Assembly: GCA_014529385.2 (NCBI GenBank)
Contig: CM043960.1
Coordinates: 118,182,043-118,246,042, forward strand
Direction: 5' to 3'
DNA length: 64,000 bases
Source: Adiantum capillus-veneris
Lineage: Eukaryota; Streptophyta; Polypodiopsida; Polypodiales; Pteridaceae
Below, piece after piece: positions 11,871 to 23,990 of this stretch. How positions within the stretch are numbered: the first letter of the stretch is position 1; every line of letters starts with the position of its first letter. Made by a program: the position numbers and the translations under genes. The notes beneath the pieces were generated by a model. That model saw only the letters and a program-made list of their open reading frames with translations, was not told the DNA's origin and did no database searches.

Positions 11871-12593
11871 CTCTAGCTTGCTATGTTGTACTTGAATTCT
11901 CAACTCAACTTGAGTCTATGTCGACTGGTTCTGTAAAAACTATCTCCTATAAGATTTTCGTGTTGATTAGCAGAATTTCTCCTACTCGAGTAAAGCAATT
12001 TTGCATTTGATTGCTCTTAGACTCACAAGAGTTGATTAACTCTAGCTCGAAAGTGTCAGAATTGATTGCAGCCTTTGAAATGATGAAAATATGGGCTTTG
12101 AATAAACTATCCTGCAATCCAATGTGATTCTTTTATGCCCAGCAATACCCAACCATGTTCAATCAACCAGTGATGCTTATTTATTTCAATTCTCTTTCTA
12201 AATTCTCTTATCAAGATTGCAAATGCAAACAAGCAAACAAGAAAATCTATTCTATGATAGTTAGCTCTAGATCTCGATCACAATTTCTACTTACCCTACT
12301 CCTACAGATCCTATGGGGTTATTGCATTCATGAGTAGAAAAATGCTTTACTACCACACACGGACTAGTTTATGCTTTTAACACCTCACAAATCACTCACT
12401 CCCTAACTACACTAACTACAAGAAATCTATCAACGTCGATGACATGGGCAAGCTGTATGCCCACTCACACCTCTCTACAGTCTCAAAAGTCCTACTATTG
12501 GATTCTACATAAAGTAAAGTAATACAATTTCGGTGAACCAAGAAGACTTTTACCTGGTAGGGTTGGTCTAAGGTCACCTACCTAGGGCTCTCA
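11871..12593 (-). other. Gypsy 1 leader next to the PBS
   Basis: About 0.7 kb between the PBS and the first recognisable repeat of the leader ORF. On the minus strand it is rich in stops in all frames. No further feature seen. Confidence 0.4.
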
Positions 12594-12612
12594 TCCTTGA
12601 TAGCTGCACCAA
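12594..12612 (-). other. Gypsy 1 primer binding site (tRNA-Asp-like, decayed)
   Basis: The minus strand reads TTGGTGCAGCTATCAAGGA immediately after the LTR end CCAACA. It aligns without gaps to the plant gypsy PBS TGGCGCCGTTGCCGGGGA; nearly all mismatches are transitions. Confidence 0.55.
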
Positions 12613-13229
12613 TGTTGGTGGATACGTCGCAAGCGGATGCTAGCATAGCGAGAACAAGCCCAACAAATCTATGTCACCCAAGGACGAAGCTTAACCCGTA
12701 AGCACATGGAAACAAGGAGATGGATGTCAATCACCTACTTGACCTTCTAAGACAATCTTTACTCAAGGAAACCAAATCTAGATGTCATATATGCACTTGT
12801 GAATACAATTCAAACTACAATGCTCATGCTCTCCAAAACTAGTCCAAACACACTTGAAAAGTCACAAAAATCATAGGGAAAGCTCTCCTCATTAAGATGT
12901 CACTAGCCTATGGACTCTGACTTGGTATGCTACCTAGAACCACCCCATGCAACAATCTCATATAAAGATAGGCAGTAAAATGCAGGTCACTACTTTTTGA
13001 TTTGTATGATCTAATATGTATCTTTGCTCGCTGTAAACCCACAAGTATAAAGAAATCACCAATCACACACACGGTTTTCAAGAAAACTAACCCAGAAGCT
13101 TGGAGCTCACTTCACGACGACACCAGAATCGTGCAAGCTTGGCATTGGATAGAAGCTCTAGTTGTTGCTAACACATTGGTGGTGTTTCTTTTGCAATGGA
13201 GGCTCCATAGAGTGCGTAGGGAAGAGAAG

Positions 13230-13317
<88 letters not shown>

Positions 13318-13520
13318 CACAGCACACAGTAAATGTGAGATTAGATTAAGTCAAAAGTTGGTTTAGGGTTACAAAAATTGTCTTATATACAGTTCCTCCT
13401 TAGAGGCTCATTCGCACAAAGAGTATTGGCCTCTTAAACCATTACAAAATGTCATTCCGTTTCTAAAAAATATTGATACAAAAAGTTGGAAAAAGCTTTC
13501 TCTGTGTTCACCCGCCAACA
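12613..13520 (-). repeat. Gypsy 1 5' LTR (908 bp)
   Basis: Plus strand starts TGTTGGTGG at 12613 beside the PBS and ends CGCCAACA at 13520, giving the inverted TGTTGG...CCAACA ends expected of an LTR. A TATA box (TATATA, 13383-13390, minus orientation) and a long (CT)n tract lie inside. The second LTR is outside the window, so the ends rest on the motifs alone. Confidence 0.6.
13233..13314. repeat. (CT)n microsatellite in gypsy 1 LTR
   Basis: About 41 uninterrupted CT units. Its translation as poly-(Ser-Leu) is an artefact. Confidence 0.95.
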
Positions 13521-14458
13521 CTCTTTTGCCTATTGCTTCTAGCTAAATATTAGGGAGAGTCTCTTCATTTGGCAGTTTAAAGGATTCAATCCTCTACTAT
13601 TCAAAAAGCAATCAAAGGACAACTTTTGAATTCAAATAGGCAAAATGGCTAGTTTATCTAAATTCAAATTTTCTCCCCAGAATTAAGTTTCAAATCTAGC
13701 GAAAAAAACCATATAATGTAGCATATCTAAGGAAAGAGCTTGGCATATAGATCACAAATTTATAAGATTCTCCGCTCAAATTGGAGATAGTATGTAGGAA
13801 TTATGGAAGACTGATAATTATAAAGTTGTTCACCCCCCTTTTGGGGTGAAACATGCATCCTTTGACCACTCTTACACACCAACAATTCTTGCATACATGG
13901 CATGCACCTATTTGTTAGAATGTGAATCACGTTCATAATCTCATTCCAAATAAAGAGGCCCTCCTAAAGCCCATTCTCTTCCTAATGGTTCAAATTATCA
14001 CACATGTGATTGTTGAAGAAAACAGTACGATACAATTAATGTGAGAATAAATATTTACATGGCGGGTTTCTCAAGCATTCTTCCCTCCTTTCATAATAAC
14101 TAATATCTAATTCTCCTAAATGATTTTCTCATGTTAAAGTGATCATTTAATATGGGAAAATACTAGGGGATAAAAAGCTAGATTATTGGTAAGGCTAGCA
14201 GACTGGTCACAATAGGGATCCAAAGGAGGAAAAATAGGGATCCAAGGGGGACCATTTGCAGAAGAGCAATGTGCAAGAAAATCGCTTCAAAGACCTAAGG
14301 TTGAGCCCATTAAGACTTCCAAAATGCTAAGTTTCCAAAATTCAAAGGTTAAGTCCAATGGTCAATGCTTAGGAAAATTGGATGCTTGATAGTGTACAAA
14401 AAGTCTTTGCAAGATCCTAAAGAGAAGGGGCGAGCCCTTTTAGTAGGGGATGCGAGAG

Positions 14459-14496
<38 letters not shown>

Positions 14497-14605
14497 ACTC
14501 ATTCAAGCCCCTTTACACAAAGGGCATAGTGGACACATGTCAGCTCCCTAGCCCAATTGCCCACAAGGTGTATTCAAATCCTATTGGATGGCCATAGAGG
14601 TGGAC
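13521..14605. other. Flank without recognisable genes
   Basis: AT-rich sequence with no coding signal. It holds a small palindrome (about 13829-13852, CACCCCCC and GGGGTG arms) and a (CA)n tract at 14461-14491. It may be the beginning of the LTR whose end is at 15723, but I cannot place a start. Confidence 0.4.
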
Positions 14606-16909
14606 CAATGAAAATTAGGCTAGACTAGATCTAGTTCAATTCATTTAAAAACACTTAACAAAAGAAACAATAAGAATTAAGCTCTCTAGAAGACTATTGG
14701 ACAGTCTCCCAAGGGTCCAATGAGCATTCAACAACCCAATGGCCTGCCTGCTTCTTATTGGCCAGAAGACAAAGGGGTCCAATGAGAGTTAAGTTGCATT
14801 ATTTAATTACCTAAAGCTCTCACAAAAGGGGAAAGGGGGACACATGTCACAAGGCTATCACTTATGATTCTCAATTATGATTGGCTAAGCTTTGCAGGGT
14901 CCAATGGGGTGCTAGCAAGAGTAAATTGCAAGAGGGGTCGACCAAGACAGAGAGGGGGCTGATTTTGCAATGCATTATCACACACACTCTCACACAATCT
15001 CATGTGTGAAGCAAGAAAACTCTCTCTCTCTCTCTCTCTCCTTCTCAAGCTTTGGAGATGAGATCCTTTGGATGAAAAAAGGATCTAATGGTGGATATTG
15101 AAGCCCACCCCCCCTTTCCCACCTCCCCAAATTCAAATTACCTTGTACCCTCATGTCATGTTCACTTGTCCAACAGTCACCTCACTGTCACACCCCCTTT
15201 TCCATGTTTAAAGGCTTGTAAGAGCATGGTATTCTCCTCTAAAAGGTTGTTTTGACCTAGGAAAACCAAAGGAAGGAGGGGACAAACTATGACACACTTA
15301 GATCCTCCTAGTTGTAGAGTGTGTCCACCCCCCTCTTCCTATTGATTGGCCTCTAATTAACCTTAATCCCAAAGGGCCCCTAGAGGGTTCATATTTTTCC
15401 TAATGATTTATCGCTTTAATCATAACCACATGAGCATCAGAGCGCTCTTGTTTAGGATGTGCCTACAAGTGCTAGTAGGGAAGACAACAAAGATCAATGT
15501 GTGATTAGAATAAGGGTTAGCATGTGTGTGACACTAATTCCTTCCATTAGTTCTCTCTTTTTCCTATTCTAGATGGCCTCTCATGATTTATCCACTCTTT
15601 TCTTAGTCGTTACTCTCACACACTCACCCATATGTGATTCTTCCATGCCCTAGCCAAGTCGCTACCATCCATAAATTGATAATTTTGTTGATTGGTTGGA
15701 ACTATGCTACAGGGGAGCCAACATTTGGCACCATTTTTGAGGATGGTAGCTTAAGTTAGAGGAGAATTTTTTAGAAGATTGAGTGCTTAAGAGTAGGTTT
15801 AGGTGTAGAAAACTTTCAATTTTTTATAAATTGATCACTAATTTGTGACTAATTTACTATCAACTTGTGTGCTGAACATATGTGCGTGCTCAATTATAGG
15901 ATTTAACATCTCTCTTCTAAAATAAAATTGCAAATATATTATATGGATTTGAGTGATTTTGAATGTGTAATTAAGGCGTTATGTATTCACTGATTGCATG
16001 TAAGTTTAATGCTATGTATAGATAAATCAAGCATTGGGATGTGTTTCCATTGATGATATGTATTTAATTTCCATGGGTTTGATGATATACATAAGTCTTT
16101 GGTGATTGGTTGCTTGTAGGTGATTTGCAGTGAATGAGTTGGGCTAAGTACAGACACATGTGTGTAGGCGTCAATTAACACAATTCTTGATGAAATTGTG
16201 AGTGTGTTAGCCCACTAATTCATTGATTTAGGTGTAGGTTTCTATTGAAGATTAGTTTGATCAAATTTGGTGAAATTTTAGGTGCATTAGTGTGCGCATA
16301 TGCGTAGGCAAAGTGCAGACATTTGGGTGCAAATGTACAAAATGTTTGGTGTCAATGAATTGATGTAAAGCCATTATACGTTTGTGGTCATTGACTTACT
16401 TATGGTATATAGTTGTTTTTATTCAAACTGCACCAAAATTCCATCAAAATTACGCAAGAACGTAGAGTGTGTAAGCTTGTAAAATGTGTGCTTAATGTGC
16501 AATTTACACACTTGAGCATTGATTTATATGAGTCAAAAAATGTGAAAATTGGATTGATTTAAATAATGATTTGATTGTCTATATGGTTGATGTGCAAAAC
16601 TTTGTTTAATTAACCCACTAATTAGACTAAATTTTGGGTCAAAATTGAGTCAAAACGATAAAAACGATCCAAAATAATTTGATTTCAATTATCAAGTTCT
16701 TTTATTCTATTATTCTTTTTTAGGTGATTTTTGTTTTTTTTTAATGAATTTTCTCTTTTCCTTTTTCTTATTTTAGAGAGAGAGAGAGAGAGAGTGGGGA
16801 GGACAGAAAGATATTAATCGAAGTGAGAAGGGAGACGGAGTGGATAGACCAAACAGAAAGAGAGTGGGAGAAGAGACAAAGAGCTATTTATCGCACTTTT
16901 GGATGGGGG
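14606..16909 (+). repeat. LTR-element 5' end, copy A (LTR end, PBS, leader)
   Basis: Bases 14883-16909 are repeated in direct orientation at 28036-29977. Bases 14606-15053 are also repeated in inverted orientation at 56537-56974. At 15720-15742 the sequence reads GAGCCAACA then TTTGGCACCATTTTTGAGG, an LTR end followed by a tRNA-Asp-like PBS, so this is probably the 3' part of an LTR (ending 15723) and about 1.2 kb of non-coding leader on the plus strand. The leader is AT-rich and ends in a short (GA)n tract near 16780. Relative to copy B it has about 118 extra bases around 15988-16105. No ORF of note. Confidence 0.65.
15724..15742 (+). other. Primer binding site of repeat copy A
   Basis: TTTGGCACCATTTTTGAGG directly after CCAACA; a decayed match to the tRNA-Asp PBS. 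Copy B has the same site at 28873. Confidence 0.45.
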
Positions 16910-18322
16910 TTATTGGATTCAACCCCTTGCAGTAAACGACCTTCTATATTTTCGTAAGGCTAATCAAATTCAACCCTTTGCAGTAAAAGACCTTCTATAT
17001 TTTCCTAAGGCTAATCAAATTCACTTGCTTCGCTGTACAATACACTGAAACTTATTCATCACCCGTGCAGTAATGCGCTTCGCCGTAACCTACTCCTCTG
17101 TCAACCTTTCACCTACCCCATCCCGGGCTCCTGCCCTAAGGCTAGCTTACACAAACCATCGCCACAAGCCTATGGGCTTAAACTTTTACATTATCCTCCC
17201 TTCATGCACACTCTCAGCTGCGTCAAAGCCTTGCTCCCGCCTATCATGCACACTCTCAGCCTTGGTCCCGCCTGCTCTGCGTCACCCTACAACCTTACTC
17301 CCACTGCTCCGTTCCAGCAAGTCTAACAATCCAAGCCTTTACACGTCACAAACTGTTGCGCACCACTGCATTAGCAAAGCCTTGCTCCCGCCTATCATGC
17401 ACACTCTCAGCCTTGCTCCCGCCTGCTTTGTGTCACCCTACATCTTTACTCCCACTGCTCAGTTCCAGCAAGTCTAACAATCCAATCCTTTACACGTCAC
17501 AAGCTGTTGCGCACCACTCATTATCAAGCCATGGCGTAGCATGGTATCTCACCCCTCATGCACGTTCAGTTATCTTCACGCTGTTGTTCACAGAGCCCGC
17601 CTCCTAGTTTACCCACTAACGACACCAAAAAAAGATACTATTGAATGGTAACTTCCACTACATGGCGTTAAACACTTTAGCTTACTCAGCCCGTTAATGG
17701 CGCATAACCTTTTTTTTAGTCTGCTCTGCCCGGTAATCCCACTGTAAAGCATATTAGTTTTTACCTATGATTGCTTTGCCACTTAATCCTACTGCCAGTT
17801 AATCCTATTGCAAATATTCGGCCCTGCAACCCAGTGCGCTACACTACACCACAATCTTCGCATCTGTAAGAAATCGGCTTTGCAACTCAATGCAATACAA
17901 CACACTCTTCACACTCTTTGCGCCCGCAAGTAATCGGCCCTCAATCATAATGGCCCTCAAGCTTAATGGTCTTAACCCTACTCAGCGACCTACTAATCGA
18001 CAAAACACTACAATGACCCGAAGGTCTACAACCATGCGCTGAGCAGCCTCTCACTAAGCCGCAGCCGTCAAGCTTCAACCACCTTGGAGCACTCTCCCTC
18101 GCCCTCGTCACCAAAGTCGGCTCTTGCCGGAGTCTCCACTTGCGTCTTCAAGGACAACTCTTCATCTTCCTCGACCCCCCTTAAAAAAAAAAAAAAGAGG
18201 CCACAACCATCAAACACTCTTGGTAACCTCTACATGGATGCACACCACAATAACGGATAAGGCCTCAACAATAGCATGGATTGACCTATCACTTGGAAAA
18301 TAACCTACAACTTGACCACATC
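16910..18322 (+). repeat. PLE 5' region with two tandem duplications
   Basis: A unit of about 57 bp beginning ATTCAACCC is present twice at about 16917-17026 (shared phrase GACCTTCTATATTTTC). A unit of 151 bp is present twice at 17224-17525 (each copy starts CAAAGCCTTGCTCCCGCC). The remainder is pyrimidine-rich, with an A-run at 18183-18196 before ORF1. ORFs inside are Ala/Pro/Ser-rich low-complexity translations and probably not genes. Confidence 0.65.
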
Positions 18323-19732
18323 ATGCTCGACCCCTACAAAATTATGGATGATGACGACTTCGAGCAACTTTCGGAGGAATCTTTTGACTTCTCCCCCAAC
18401 CCTCATCAAGCCGATCTTAGGGTAGAAGATTCACCCGTTGGCCTAGACCCAAACCCCAACACGGAGCCCTTCCCTCCATACTGAAACCCTCCAAAGAAGT
18501 CCCAGTCCAAAATTCATATTTCCCTCTCCACCATCAAAACCACACCCTTGGTATCTTCTTCAACCAAGGAACCCCAACCACCACCCCCTCCCTCTCCCAA
18601 ACCTTTCCCTCACTCTCTTTCAAAACCCAAAGAGTTCGATGATATCGTCAATCTCTCCCTGCTTGAATTTACCAAGCTACACAAAAATCTAGCCAAAGCC
18701 TCTACCTACACCGCACACCTAACGGAATTACACAAAAATAATGCCAACCCCAATAGTCTTAACATGAAATCCCCTCATTTGCAACTAGAAGATACCCAAG
18801 CTCAAGCCCTTCTTAACGCCAAGTTCACCTCCCTCACAATCTAATATCAACTAGATTACACTTTTGCCCTCATCCAAGCACAAAAACTCCTTGTTCAAAA
18901 CCTCCAAACGATAGTGGATAATTACCACCTTGAAGTAGAAAGCCGCCTCACAGACCTCGTCAACAAGCTTTCGTCTATTACTTTACCCCGATTAGCCTCG
19001 GGAGATTGGCTCAAATACCTAAACCAATGGAAAGACACCTCCGTCCAACTCTTCCTCTCTCAAATGCAATCCCTTATAGTTAAATCCCATGTGGCCTCCA
19101 CCAAAGAAGAAGAAGCTTTTAAAACTAGAAAGCGCACCATCTCCACCCTGAAAGAAACTATCACCCACCTCCGTAAGGAGCAAACCATCAAGGAGCTCAT
19201 AGAACTTGAAGTGCGCAAACATTTCCAATCTCTCCCTCTCATTAAACCCTCTATCTCCACACCCATCACCACTAACACCCATCTCACAAAATCTTTAAAA
19301 AACCATGCCCTGGCCAAAGCTCCCTTCTACCCCCCTAGAACCTCTCTCTCCTCATCCTCCCACCTTACACACCCTCCATCATCACACATCAAAACCTCCA
19401 AAAGGACCCCCAAGGCCTCCACAATCCCAACCCTCCTCAATAAACAAGAACCACCCCACTCGCCTCCCTATTCCCCGCCCTCCAAAAAAACATTCTCTTA
19501 CTCTCCTAATAAAACTACGACAAACCCAAAATACCCCCTCAATCGCATTCATAACCTCTTCACACCAATTATCCCCTCTTCCTCCAATCCTAAACATAAA
19601 CCTAAGCCTTTCCCCTATAACAAACTAACCAAACCTCCCAATCTTTCTCATGATGGCGACAACAACAACAACACCAACCACAACGACAACACCCACAAAG
19701 ATTTGGGAAAAGGAAAAGGGATGAGGGATTAG
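18323..19732 (+). pseudogene. PLE ORF1: acidic N-terminus, coiled coil, Pro/Ser-rich tail
   Basis: One frame of about 470 codons broken by two in-frame stops (TGA at 18482-18484, TAA at 18842-18844). The first in-frame ATG I would choose is at 18323 (MLDPYKIMDDDDFE). The N-terminus is acidic, and residues about 60-110 are Pro-rich. Residues about 130-320 contain heptad-like helical stretches (KEEEAFKTRKRTISTLKETI and KELIELEVRKHF). The last 150 residues are Ser/Pro/Thr/Lys-rich, ending in an Asn-rich run. No known domain recognised. An ORF1 with a coiled coil ahead of the RT is known in Athena-type PLEs; a nucleic-acid-binding or structural role is inference. It abuts ORF2, whose frame is open from 19732. 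Confidence 0.55.
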
Positions 19733-21716
19733 GGCATTCTTGTTCAACTTCTTGGTTACACTTACTTTTAGACAAGCCCCCCCTCCTCCCTTTTCTTTGG
19801 AAAAACACTCAACGCTCTCTCCCTTCCATCTCTACCTCACCACCATCTACCCTATCCTTTTTAAATGAAGCCCCCAACATCCCTCTTAGGAAAGATTCCA
19901 CAAATAGAGGAAGGAAGAGGCATAAATTTTGGCTTCCACTCATAAATCCGCACGCCTACAAACTTATAGTTTTTGGTAAGCTCTCTTCCTGCACCTTGGT
20001 CAATAACCCTTGTACTAACTTTGTTCATAATCTCACCTCCCGCCCCCTCTCTATCGACGAAAAGAAATGCTTAGATCTAGGGCTTAAGTACATCCCCCCT
20101 CCCCCTAACCCCCCTGCGGAACTCATTATTAAAGCCCACAACTGCTTGGCAACAAAATTACAACTCAATATGTTTTTTCAATCTTCTATGTCCGACAAAC
20201 CCCCCCTTTTCAAAACCCCTAATCCCTCTTGAATACCCCCCTCTTTAGATCCTACACTAGAGGAGATCACATCCCTTAACCTCATAAATCTGAAAGATAC
20301 ACTTATGCATTACAAAACTTTGCACTCAAAATTTCCCAAATTTGTCAAGCGTGCCCTTAAAACCCTTTCAACAGACTACACTATAGTCATTAAACCGGCG
20401 GATAAAAATCTAGGTCTTACCATCCTATCACGGGAATGGTATGAACAAGAAGCCCATAGAAAACTCAATGATCCCTCCACATACCAACCCCTAACCCCAC
20501 CACCACATAATTACCTTGCCTCTTTACTCCACTCCATCACCCTCAAATACACTCTCCTCACCCGAGATGAAGCCACCTTTATCCTCACACCACTCCATAA
20601 ACCCTTCAAACCCTGCCCTATCCAATTTCTCCCTAAGTTACACAAACCTATACTTGTAGCCCGTCCTATTTGCTCTTACCGTGGATACTTGTTTGAAAAT
20701 GCTTCCAAATGGCTACACTTCCAACTTTATCCTGTCCTCCTTTCACAAAAACAACACCTCAAAGACTCGCTATCCCTCATCATCGATCTCCACTCGAAGA
20801 CCTTCCCCCCCCATTGTCTCCTTTTTACCTTCGATGTGACCTCCTCTACCCCAGCATCCCTATGACTGACGGTCTCATAGCCCTCAGAAGCACCATTACT
20901 AATTTCTTCGACACCCCAAAATTAGAGTTCATCATCTCACTTGCCACCCTTATTCTTTCACACCATTATCTTTGTTTCAAAGACAAAGTATGGAAGCAAA
21001 TTAAGGGCACCGCAATGGGATCCAATTTCGCAGTGGTATATGCGTGTCTTTTCCTTTGCCACTTAGAAAACAACTCTCTACTTATCTCTAGCCCAAACCT
21101 AGCCTATTACAAGAGATACATAGATTATGCCTTCGGGGTCTGGACCGGCTCTCGTAAATCACTTACCAAAGCTCTCACTTCCTACGCCTTCCCTCTACAA
21201 GAACAAATAGAGATCTCACCCATCATATCCACTTTTGAAGCAACCATCCTACATGTCCACTTCCACAAGGGACATACTTTCCACTTGTATGGTATCTTGG
21301 ACTCCAATTGTTACCAAAAGCCTCTCAACTCTTACCAATATATACCTTGGATCTCTTGGCACCCTCTCCACCAAAAATTAGCCTTTATCAAGTCAGAACT
21401 TAGACGCTATCTTATCAGGAAAAGCAATCCTGATGGATTCTATCATTTGAGAAACCTCTTCTTCATAAGGCTCCTTCATAGAGGCTACCCAAGAAACTTC
21501 CTCCTTACGGTCTTTGGATTGATCTCTTACAAGGAACAAACCACTCTCCTAACCAAAACCCCATCTTTAAAAAATCCTTCCCCTATCATCCTCAAACTAT
21601 CTTTTTCTCCAGAAACTCGTAGACTAAACCCTACCCTAATAATTGGTAAGCCTATCCATACGGCTTGCAAACTCTCCCCCACCCTTGCGCATCTTGACCA
21701 ACCCATCGTATGTTGA
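19732..21716 (+). pseudogene. PLE ORF2: Penelope-type reverse transcriptase, inactivated
   Basis: The frame is open from 19732 through TNFVHNLTSRPLSIDEKKCL (typical PLE N-terminal region). It hits TGA at 20230-20232, resumes with VIKPADKNLGLTI, FLPKLHK, RPICSYRG and FENASKW, then loses one base near 20845 inside the TFDVTS block. The rest (LYPSIP, KGTAMGSNFA, YKRYIDYAF, then LRRYLIRKSNPDGFYHLRNLF) is in another frame. The catalytic YIDD is YIDY: the second aspartate codon is TAT at 21126-21128. The enzyme would copy element RNA, primed at DNA ends or nicks. The three lesions make this copy non-functional. No GIY-YIG domain follows. Family assignment is firm, the clade is not. Confidence 0.8.
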
Positions 21717-22287
21717 ACCAATGGCCAAAACTTAGGCACTCTTCTAACTAAATCCAAAAACCATATTTAAACCCAATTTTTACAAATGAATATTCTTTAT
21801 AACCTACCCTAACTCTTACCGCTCATTTTGCAGGTTGATTCTCAAAGCCCGTAGTTCTTCAACAACACGGACACCCCTTTCACATTTTTTGATCCTACAT
21901 TCCAAATTTTGTCCCTTTGTAATATACTCCTGGAACACCATTTTTTGGGAAACAAACTACTCCCCCTTGCTCCTTTTAAACTCTCAAATCACCCCCCCCC
22001 CCCCCCCCCCCCCCGCCTTATTAGCACCTTACACCCAGTCTTGTACATTATACACCAGTTCTTCGGAATTCCATTTCATCACTTTTCCTCAAGTTATTTT
22101 TAAACCCCTCCCTACCATCTATCCCCTCCTTTGCCACATTTTAGTTCCCCCCCCCCCCCCCCCCCCATTTTTCTTTTTTAGACCCCCTTTTCACTTATAC
22201 CACCCCCCCAGTGAACAATCTATAAAACTCCCCCCAGTAAAATTCAATTTCTTACTTCTTACCTTTGGGAAACTCTACACCACTCTC
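21717..22287 (+). other. PLE 3' region with C-homopolymers
   Basis: No stop-free continuation of the RT. It contains a C-run of 23 at 21992-22014 and another of 20 at 22147-22166. The region continues after copia 2 at 27952-28035, where a further C-run lies at 27999-28012. ORFs rich in Pro here are homopolymer artefacts. Confidence 0.6.
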
Positions 22288-22986
22288 TGTTAAGTATGGA
22301 GCCTGATTTACCCTTGTAATTTTCTGTGGTAAAAGCGCACATTTGTAAGGCCCCCATTATGAGGAGAAGCCATCGTGCGTGAAGGAAAATCACTCACCGG
22401 CAACCAAAATTTTCACGGACAAGAATCAGGGGCAACTTTAAAGGCCTCGGGGGCGGAGGCCCCCGAGACTTTTTTTCGTCGGAATATTCTTTTTCGCCGG
22501 AATAATATGGCCGGACGGCGGCCGGAAAGTGGTCGAAAAACAACCGTTCGGTTGGCCGGTGGCCGGTAGTCAATGGCCGATGGCCGGTGGTCGGAAGTCA
22601 ATGGCCGGTGGCCGGTGGTCGTAAGTCAATGGCCGGTGGCCGGTGGCCGAATTCAAAAGCGGACTTGTCTTCTCAAGGGCGGCCACACATGGGGGGATTG
22701 GAGGGTCCGATTTGGACTTATTCGCACAAGGGCGGCTACACATGACTGTCTCTCATAAGAGAGGGCAGCCCTTTTGGCCTATAAAAGGAGGCTATTTCTA
22801 CACACATTTCATAGTGTGAAGTTGATGAAACAAGGTGAGTGTGAGGTGGTGAGAGTGAAGCAAGGCGGAAGCTCCATTAAGGGTATAATCCCTTTGTAAA
22901 CTACTTCTTGTTTTGAAGTACTAAATCCATTGAGTGGCTGCTTTCCCGTGGACGTAGCCCACATTGGGTGAACCACGTATATCCTG

Positions 22987-23037
<51 letters not shown>

Positions 23038-23121
23038 CTATAATCTCGTGTATATAAATCTGTCTCTCTCCATTAAGTAATCTACTCAATTATCTATTTA
23101 GCTACGTCTTATTTCCTAACA
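22288..23121 (+). repeat. Copia 2 5' LTR (834 bp)
   Basis: TGTTAAGTATGG...CCTAACA. It contains a G/C-rich minisatellite of about 30-bp units (GGCCGGTGGCCGGTGG-like, 22550-22655), a TATA box (TATAAAAGG at about 22780) and a (CT)n tract at 22989-23034. Confidence 0.92.
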
Positions 23122-23137
23122 ACTGGTATCAGAGCAA
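23122..23137 (+). other. Copia 2 primer binding site
   Basis: ACTGGTATCAGAGCAA directly after the LTR; the plant copia initiator-Met PBS TGGTATCAGAGC is exact. Confidence 0.9.
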
Positions 23138-23194
23138 GGTTTGCTCGTAGCTAAATTATCTCAAGGAAAGGATTCCTTGAATTGAGTGGGAGTT

Positions 23195-23990
23195 ATGGCG
23201 GGGGAAGGGAAGCTCAAGATTGAGAAGTTCAACGGCAAAAACTACCAACATTGGAAGATGCAGATTGAATACTATCTCTACCAGAAGGACCTCTATTTGC
23301 CACTAGGCGGTCTTGCGAAGAAGCCCGCAACAATGGCAGATGAAGCATGGATTGTCCTTGATCGAAAGGCACTGGGAACAATCCGGTTAAGCTTGGCTTC
23401 AACGGTGGCCTTCAATGTTTCAGAGATGAAGACCATGGAGGACTTGATGAAGTCACTTGACGACTTCTACGAGAAACCATCGGCATCCAATAAGGTATTT
23501 TTTATGAAGCGCTTGTTCAATCTAAAGATGGCAGAGAATGGTTCAGTTGCAAAACACCTAAATGACTTTAACACAAACATAAGTCAACTTCGATCAGTGA
23601 AAATCAATTTCGATGACGAAGTGCGAGCTCTCCTTATACTATCATCTCTACCGGATAGTTGGGACAGCCTTGTGATGGCTGTAAGTAATTCTATCTCTGG
23701 CACAAATACTCTTAAGTTTGATGATGTTGTGGGTGTTCTCCTAAGCGAGGAAATGCGAAGGAGAAGCACAAGAGAATCATCAAGTGCTGCACTATCAGTG
23801 GAAACAAGAGGAAGGATTAAGGAGAGGTTCAAAAACCAAAAGGGTCGTGATCGCTCAAGGTGAAGCAAGTCACGCACAATGTCAGTTCTTGAATGTTGGA
23901 ACTGCGGCAAGAAGGGCCACGTCAAGAAGGATTGCTGGTCCAAGAAGAAGAAGGAGACAGAGTCTCAAGAAAACAAGCCAACATTGGAGG
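23195..23990 (+). pseudogene. Copia 2 gag
   Basis: The likely start is the ATG at 23195 (MAGEGKLKIEKFNGKNY). Copia gag blocks follow (WKMQIEYYLYQKDL, DFYEKPSASNKVF, KHLNDFNTNISQL, LSSLPDSW). A TGA at 23861-23863 interrupts the Arg/Ser/Lys-rich linker in frame, 11 codons before an intact zinc knuckle CWNCGKKGHVKKDC. With that stop the protein would lack its knuckle. The stop is not at the same place as the one in copia 1, so it looks like decay rather than a conserved readthrough site. Confidence 0.85.

Larger units (their letters stand above)
1..13520 (-). mobile_element. Ty3/gypsy element 1 (5' LTR, leader ORF, gag, protease), incomplete
   Basis: A minus-strand LTR retrotransposon read from right to left: 5' LTR at 12613-13520, PBS at 12594-12612, a long decayed coding leader, gag around 8135-6391, and a protease at 774-1. 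The rest of pol and the 3' LTR lie left of the window. Copia 1 (775-6271) is inserted between gag and protease; sequence on its two sides reads as continuous gag-pol. The PBS resembles the tRNA-Asp type (TGGCGCCGTTGCCGGGGA) known from plant Athila/Tat elements, with mostly C-to-T and G-to-A differences. The element is clearly dead, since all its frames contain stops. Lineage within gypsy is inferred only from the PBS and long leader. Confidence 0.75.

Noticed and set aside
21600-22290. Telomeric repeats at the PLE ends, expected for endonuclease-deficient PLEs.
   Set aside because: Only scattered CCCTA-like words occur, none in tandem; the element lies in interstitial repeats.
21835-22293. 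Proline-rich ORF after the PLE RT.
   Set aside because: It is driven by C-homopolymers whose length varies, and no PLE domain is present.
22375-22758. Gly/Arg/Trp-rich ORFs in the copia 2 LTRs (also 27225-27670).
   Set aside because: They lie wholly within LTR minisatellite sequence, differ between the two LTRs and have no domain.
23861-23863. Programmed stop readthrough between gag and pol in the copia elements (TGA here and at 4330-4332).
   Set aside because: The two stops are at different places relative to the zinc knuckle, and both elements carry other disabling stops and frameshifts.
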